Shown here: piece after piece, positions 24,305-27,632 of the stretch
Numbering within the stretch: the first letter of the stretch is position 1
Layout: the number at the start of each line of letters is the position of its first letter
Source of the DNA: JAIVJN01 sp036732565
Lineage (GTDB): Bacteria; Acidobacteriota; Vicinamibacteria; Vicinamibacterales; UBA2999
Direction of reading: 5' to 3'
Length of the DNA stretch: 27,632 bases
Assembly: GCA_036732565.1 (NCBI GenBank)
Contig: DAINCF010000019.1
Coordinates: forward strand, 1 to 27,632
Position numbers and translations under genes: made by a program
Notes under the pieces: generated by a model
Seen by the model: only the letters and a program-made list of their open reading frames with translations
What the model was told of the DNA's origin: nothing
Databases searched by the model: none

Positions 24305-26911
24305 TCACTGTACCGACGTAGTTGTGAACCCGCCCTCAATCGTCGACAAATAGAGGGGATTGAACAGCAGCTTGAACGTGTTGTGCGGCTGGCCGCGCCA
24401 GGCGGGGCGGAAGCCATACACCACCGCCTGCCCCTTGCCGACCGGCACGCGGACGCCGGCGGCGCGGCCGGCGATGTAACGGCTTGCGCCGAGCTCCCAG
24501 CCGCTGAGCAGGATGTTCTGACGCGGGTACTCGACGAAGACGTCGACATCGCGCGATGCCCGCTGCTTGCCCTCGGAGGCGGGCGGCACCACGTTGAACG
24601 CTTGCGAGTCGGAGAACATCGCGATGGCGCTCTCCTCCATGCCCGCCGCGATGGCGTTGGCGGGCTTGGTCGTGATCCGCAGCAGCGATCCCGGAATGAA
24701 GAACTCGTCCGAGCGTGTGTCCTTCACCGGATTCCTGAGCGGGAGACTCAGGGCCATGATGGCGAAGTCCGCCGCACGATCCCACGCGACCACCCACCCG
24801 CCGCGCTCCACGAAGCGCCGCACGTTCGCGGCCCCGTCGAAACCGATGCCGCCGACGTACGGCTCCGGCATGGTACCGGCCACGTGTCCGTTCAGAATCT
24901 GCAGCTCGCTTTCATCGGCGAAGAGCAGGACGTCGTACTGCGCCAGGTCTCCACGCACGTCCGCGTTGCTCAGGTTCTTGAACGTGAACTCGTATTGCTC
25001 GAGCAGCCACCGCGTCCAGCCCTCGTCCATGTTCGCCATGTGGCTCTTGTAGAGTCCGATGCGCGGCGCGCGGATCGGCCGTGCGCCCGGCGCCACGGCG
25101 TCCAGGGCGCGGAACATGACGCCGAGCTCCTTCCCTTCCTTCTCCACGACATCGCGCGCGACGCCTTGAACGATCACGGCGCCGTCCGCCGCGAGGCTGG
25201 CCTTCGCGCCAGCCTTGAAGAACCGATTCAACGCACGGACGCCGAGGTTCACGTTCGGTGGGATGGCATAGGCAGCCGTTCCCGTCCCCTGGATGCCGCC
25301 GGGCGCGGGCGCGACGTCGGCGATCATCTTCGCCGGCAGCGGGAACGCTTCGGTCACGCGATCGGCCTTGACGCCCATCTGGAAGCCGAGCTCGTACCCG
25401 GTCATATCGTACGGCGGGTCGGGCGGACCGCCCGGATAGAGCCGGCGTTCCGGGAACTTCTTCGGCTCCATGAGATCGATCACATACGGACGGAACGCTT
25501 GCGGGCCAATGACGTAGGTACCGGTTGGATATTGCTTCCCACCCGCGGTGAACGGTGCCTCGGCCTGGCGGATTTCGATGCCGGCCTTGCGGAAGGTGCG
25601 CAGGAACTCCACTGTGCGCGTCGGGTCGTGCTGCGCGCCGAGATCGATCACATACGCATAGGGACCACCCTCGGCCTTCTCACCTCGCGCGATCTGCCGC
25701 GTGCCCATGCGCCAGATGTTGAAGAGAAAGTCCTCCTTGAGCTTGGCACCGAGGTCGAGTGTGGCCCGCGACGCCGTGAGCATGTACTCCACCGGCTGAC
25801 GCAGTGGCCAGCAGCCGCCGAGCCACGGGTTCGTGTAGTTCGTGCTCGGCGTCTTCGCCGGCATGTGACCGTGGCGCTCGCCGAACGTGTCCGGCACCTC
25901 CTCCGGTGTGTAGCACTTCGGCGTCGCGTAGCGATAGAGCGCGGTCTCGGTCAGGAAGCCCGCCATGTTGTGGAAGTCTGGCGCGCCGCGCATGCTGCCG
26001 TTCCACCACATGTCGTACTGGATGTCGCTGTTGTAGCCCGGCTTTCCTTCTTCGTCGAAGCGCTTGCGCATGTGCTCGCCGATCTGATTGATCGTCGACA
26101 CGATGAGCGGATCGAGATTCGGGTTCACCGGATTCTTCATCGGCGGTCCCCAGATGCGACCGGGGAACGGGCTGCTCTGATGATGGTTGTAGACGATCTG
26201 CGGGAACCACTCCTGATAGAGCTGCTTGGCCACGGCCTGCGTTTCCACCTGCGTGATCATCGTCCAGTCGCGATTGTTGTCGTGGCCGACGTAGTGGTGA
26301 TACAGCATCGGCGTGCCCACCGTCTCGAACGGCGTGCCGAGGTTCTTGTAGTACCAGTCGCGGACGATGTCGAGGCCATCCGGATTCATTGACGGCATCA
26401 ACACCAGAATCGCGTTGTCGCGCATCCGCTTGGCTTCGTCGTCTTCGGAGCTGACCAGCCACCACGCGAGCTCGGGCGTGTGCTGCGCGTGCGCGACCTC
26501 CGTGGCGTGCAGGCCGCCGTCGATCCAGACGATCGCCTTGCCCTCTTTCGCCAGGGCGCGCGCCTTCGCTTCGTCGACGCCCCGTGCCAGGGCCAGCGTC
26601 CGGCTGATCTCCTTGTAGCGGGCGCGCTGTTTCAGATTCGCCTCGCTCGAGATCAGGGCGATGATCATGTCGCGCCCCTGAGCGCTCTTGCCGATGTGCT
26701 CGACGATGATGCGGTCGGAAGCCGCGTCGAGCTTCTGGAAGTACTCGACGATCTGCTCGTGGCTGGCGAGCTTGTAGTCCGCGCCCGGCTGGTGACCGAA
26801 GACGTCAGCGGGCTCGGGTATGCGCGCGGCTGGCCCACGCTGCGCGGATGCCACCGCCGGCGACATCAGCAGAACACACAGGATGAAGGCAGAACGGATG
26901 GGAGCACGCAT
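24305..26911 (-). CDS. Secreted M14-family zinc carboxypeptidase-like protein
   Basis: The product has 868 residues. The start at 26911 has GAGGTG 5 nt upstream and opens a signal peptide (residues 1-23, ending AVASA). The M14 domain (about 35-400) has zinc motif HATE (H135, E138), NPDGLD, the substrate-binding NNRDW (R214), a third ligand in YNHHQ (H243 or H244) and a catalytic Glu in FLTETALYR (E322). Residues about 590-860 form a second region with a class-I glutamine-amidotransferase-like look (YDVLLFADESE, FVERGGWVVAWDR), as in other large acidobacterial M14 proteins. It should trim peptides or modified peptides outside the cell; the substrate is unknown. It is convergent with lacI, with a palindrome between them. 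Confidence 0.9.
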   Translation of the reverse strand: MRAPIRSAFILCVLLMSPAVASAQRGPAARIPEPADVFGHQPGADYKLASHEQIVEYFQKLDAASDRIIVEHIGKSAQGRDMIIALISSEANLKQRARYKEISRTLALARGVDEAKARALAKEGKAIVWIDGGLHATEVAHAQHTPELAWWLVSSEDDEAKRMRDNAILVLMPSMNPDGLDIVRDWYYKNLGTPFETVGTPMLYHHYVGHDNNRDWTMITQVETQAVAKQLYQEWFPQIVYNHHQSSPFPGRIWGPPMKNPVNPNLDPLIVSTINQIGEHMRKRFDEEGKPGYNSDIQYDMWWNGSMRGAPDFHNMAGFLTETALYRYATPKCYTPEEVPDTFGERHGHMPAKTPSTNYTNPWLGGCWPLRQPVEYMLTASRATLDLGAKLKEDFLFNIWRMGTRQIARGEKAEGGPYAYVIDLGAQHDPTRTVEFLRTFRKAGIEIRQAEAPFTAGGKQYPTGTYVIGPQAFRPYVIDLMEPKKFPERRLYPGGPPDPPYDMTGYELGFQMGVKADRVTEAFPLPAKMIADVAPAPGGIQGTGTAAYAIPPNVNLGVRALNRFFKAGAKASLAADGAVIVQGVARDVVEKEGKELGVMFRALDAVAPGARPIRAPRIGLYKSHMANMDEGWTRWLLEQYEFTFKNLSNADVRGDLAQYDVLLFADESELQILNGHVAGTMPEPYVGGIGFDGAANVRRFVERGGWVVAWDRAADFAIMALSLPLRNPVKDTRSDEFFIPGSLLRITTKPANAIAAGMEESAIAMFSDSQAFNVVPPASEGKQRASRDVDVFVEYPRQNILLSGWELGASRYIAGRAAGVRVPVGKGQAVVYGFRPAWRGQPHNTFKLLFNPLYLSTIEGGFTTTSVQ

Positions 26912-26989
26912 GGCACACCTCGGCAAGCCGCGACCGGATGCTACCACGGCGCCGATAGCGCACGTAGCGCCGGCTGACCGACGACCGGG

Positions 26990-27424
26990 CTAGACGAGGG
27001 CCGCAATCCTGAGCGGCACGCTCACCTGATTGGGCGTTGCGATCTGCCGATGATGGACGATGCGCGAGTAGGGAACGGCGATCAGCGTGTCGTTCTGACC
27101 CTCGACGTCGTGAAACAGCGAGATGTCCACCGATTCGGCGGCCGACCGCAGCCGCGCGGCCTCGGCGGCCGGAACGAAGCCGAGGATCAGCGCCTCGCCG
27201 CCGGCGATCCGGTGCATCTCGTAGGTGCGGTACCGATGCGTCGCGAAGAGCGGCGCCGCGATCGCGGGTGAATAGGTGAACCCGAACACGCCATCGGGCA
27301 GCTGGTCGATGGCAAAGCCCTCTTCGGATGGGTCGACGAGGCGGACGCCGTGCGCGGCACGCAGTGCCTGGCGCGCGTCGACACCCGAGGACGCCGCGGT
27401 GGTGACAACAACCGGATTAGCCAC
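26990..27424 (-). CDS. Hypothetical protein, 144 residues
   Basis: I do not recognise this family. The frame starts at a GTG (27424) and has no signal peptide or transmembrane helix. It reads like a compact globular alpha/beta protein: VRLVDPSEEGFAIDQLPDG, YRTYEMHRIAGGEALILGFV, AAEAARLRSAAESVDISLFH, then a basic stretch VHHRQIATPN. No catalytic or metal motif stands out. No Shine-Dalgarno sequence precedes the GTG; instead a TATAAT box lies 8 nt upstream, which suggests a leaderless message. The M14 gene starts 79 nt downstream on the same strand and might share the transcript. Confidence 0.65.
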   Translation of the reverse strand: MANPVVVTTAASSGVDARQALRAAHGVRLVDPSEEGFAIDQLPDGVFGFTYSPAIAAPLFATHRYRTYEMHRIAGGEALILGFVPAAEAARLRSAAESVDISLFHDVEGQNDTLIAVPYSRIVHHRQIATPNQVSVPLRIAALV

Positions 27425-27432
27425 GAGGAGAA

Positions 27433-27461
27433 ATTATAGTCCGCTATCACGACCGTCGCCA
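27433..27461 (-). promoter_or_regulatory. Candidate sigma-70 promoter for the 144-residue gene
   Basis: On the minus strand TGGCGA (27461-27456) and TATAAT (27438-27433) are separated by exactly 17 nt. Transcription would begin at about 27424-27426, at or next to the GTG start codon. Confidence 0.5.
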
Positions 27462-27498
27462 CGAATACATCGGGAACACGAAGAAGTAGCCACTCAGA

Positions 27499-27557
27499 CA
27501 CCAAGCACCAAGGTCTTCTTTGGAGGAGGAATTCTTCGTGTCTTGGTGCCTTGGTGG
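27499..27557. repeat. Inverted repeat of CACCAAG / CTTGGTG units
   Basis: CACCAAGCACCAAGG (27499-27513) pairs with CTTGGTGCCTTGGTG (27542-27556), apart from a one-base bulge. Around it are repeated CTTCGTG/CACGAAG motifs (27471-27582). The rest of 27425-27632 shows no supported gene; low-complexity repeat sequence of this type is typical of intergenic DNA. Confidence 0.6.
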
Positions 27558-27632
27558 CCAAGCTCTTCGTGATCTTCGTGCCTTCTATGAAGCGGCTGTT
27601 GATAGTCAAGCTCCATCATCAACGAAGCGTCG

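Noticed and set aside
24383..26392. A 669-codon open frame on the plus strand opposite the M14 peptidase gene
   Set aside because: It is the antisense shadow of a gene with clear zinc-peptidase motifs; its translation is Arg/His/Val-rich with no recognisable domain, as expected for GC-rich DNA.

Overview
The window is GC-rich with long open frames on both strands. Its gene families are typical of soil Acidobacteriota: a membrane-tethered winged-helix/TolB-like/TPR regulator, a ligand-sensing propeller histidine kinase with a LuxR-type regulator, NHL beta-propeller lyase-like proteins, a DUF3574 protein, a Tat-exported sugar isomerase and an M14 peptidase. Dispersed palindromes around GGTCCGCCTTCAGGCGGACC, often read through into protein tails, fit class Vicinamibacteria best. 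That placement is inferred from gene content; no rRNA or marker gene is present. No tRNA, CRISPR array, transposase or phage gene was seen.

Layout. 1-2256 (minus): a secreted kinase-like protein, cut by the window edge, downstream of a vanadium-haloperoxidase/PAP2-type protein. 2394-5469 (plus): a large one-component regulator, a DUF3574 secreted protein and an RlpA-like lipoprotein. 5491-7810: two divergent NHL beta-propeller proteins; the second overlaps tail to tail with a PHP-domain phosphoesterase (7779-8891, minus). 8934-9653 (minus): a Tat lipoprotein related to intradiol dioxygenases, whose 5' leader holds a 71-bp nested palindrome. 9756-10169: a 5'-truncated fragment of a fibronectin-type-III protein. 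10273-14195 (minus): a propeller/Y_Y_Y histidine kinase with its NarL/FixJ-type response regulator. 14379-18776 (plus): a 1465-residue secreted repeat/Ig/Fn3 protein. 18790-19824: an aldo/keto reductase. 19845-23000 (minus): a tightly coupled three-gene operon with two TIM-barrel sugar isomerases/epimerases (one Tat-exported) and a Nuc_H_symport-type MFS transporter. A LacI regulator is divergent from it (23216-24229), and the region between them contains an exact match to the LacI-family operator consensus. 24305-26911 (minus): a large secreted M14 metallopeptidase. 26990-27424 (minus): an unrecognised 144-residue protein, possibly from a leaderless mRNA.

How the genes work together. The LacI gene plus operon is the clearest functional unit: import and isomerisation/epimerisation of a sugar or glycoside derivative under a local repressor, with the convergent aldo/keto reductase as a possible accessory. 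The kinase and response regulator form a second unit; paired TACCC/GGGTA motifs lie between it and the divergent repeat protein. Much of the rest is secreted or periplasmic, consistent with a polymer-degrading heterotroph.

The most unusual content is the repeat landscape. There are three families of short palindromes (GGTCCGCC type, GCAGGCCT type, GTAGGGGCGG type). Two inverted doublets of the first family sit at the 3' ends of both Fn3-type genes. Several stop codons and protein tails are made of repeat sequence. I did not find a convincing new multi-gene defence or metabolic system.
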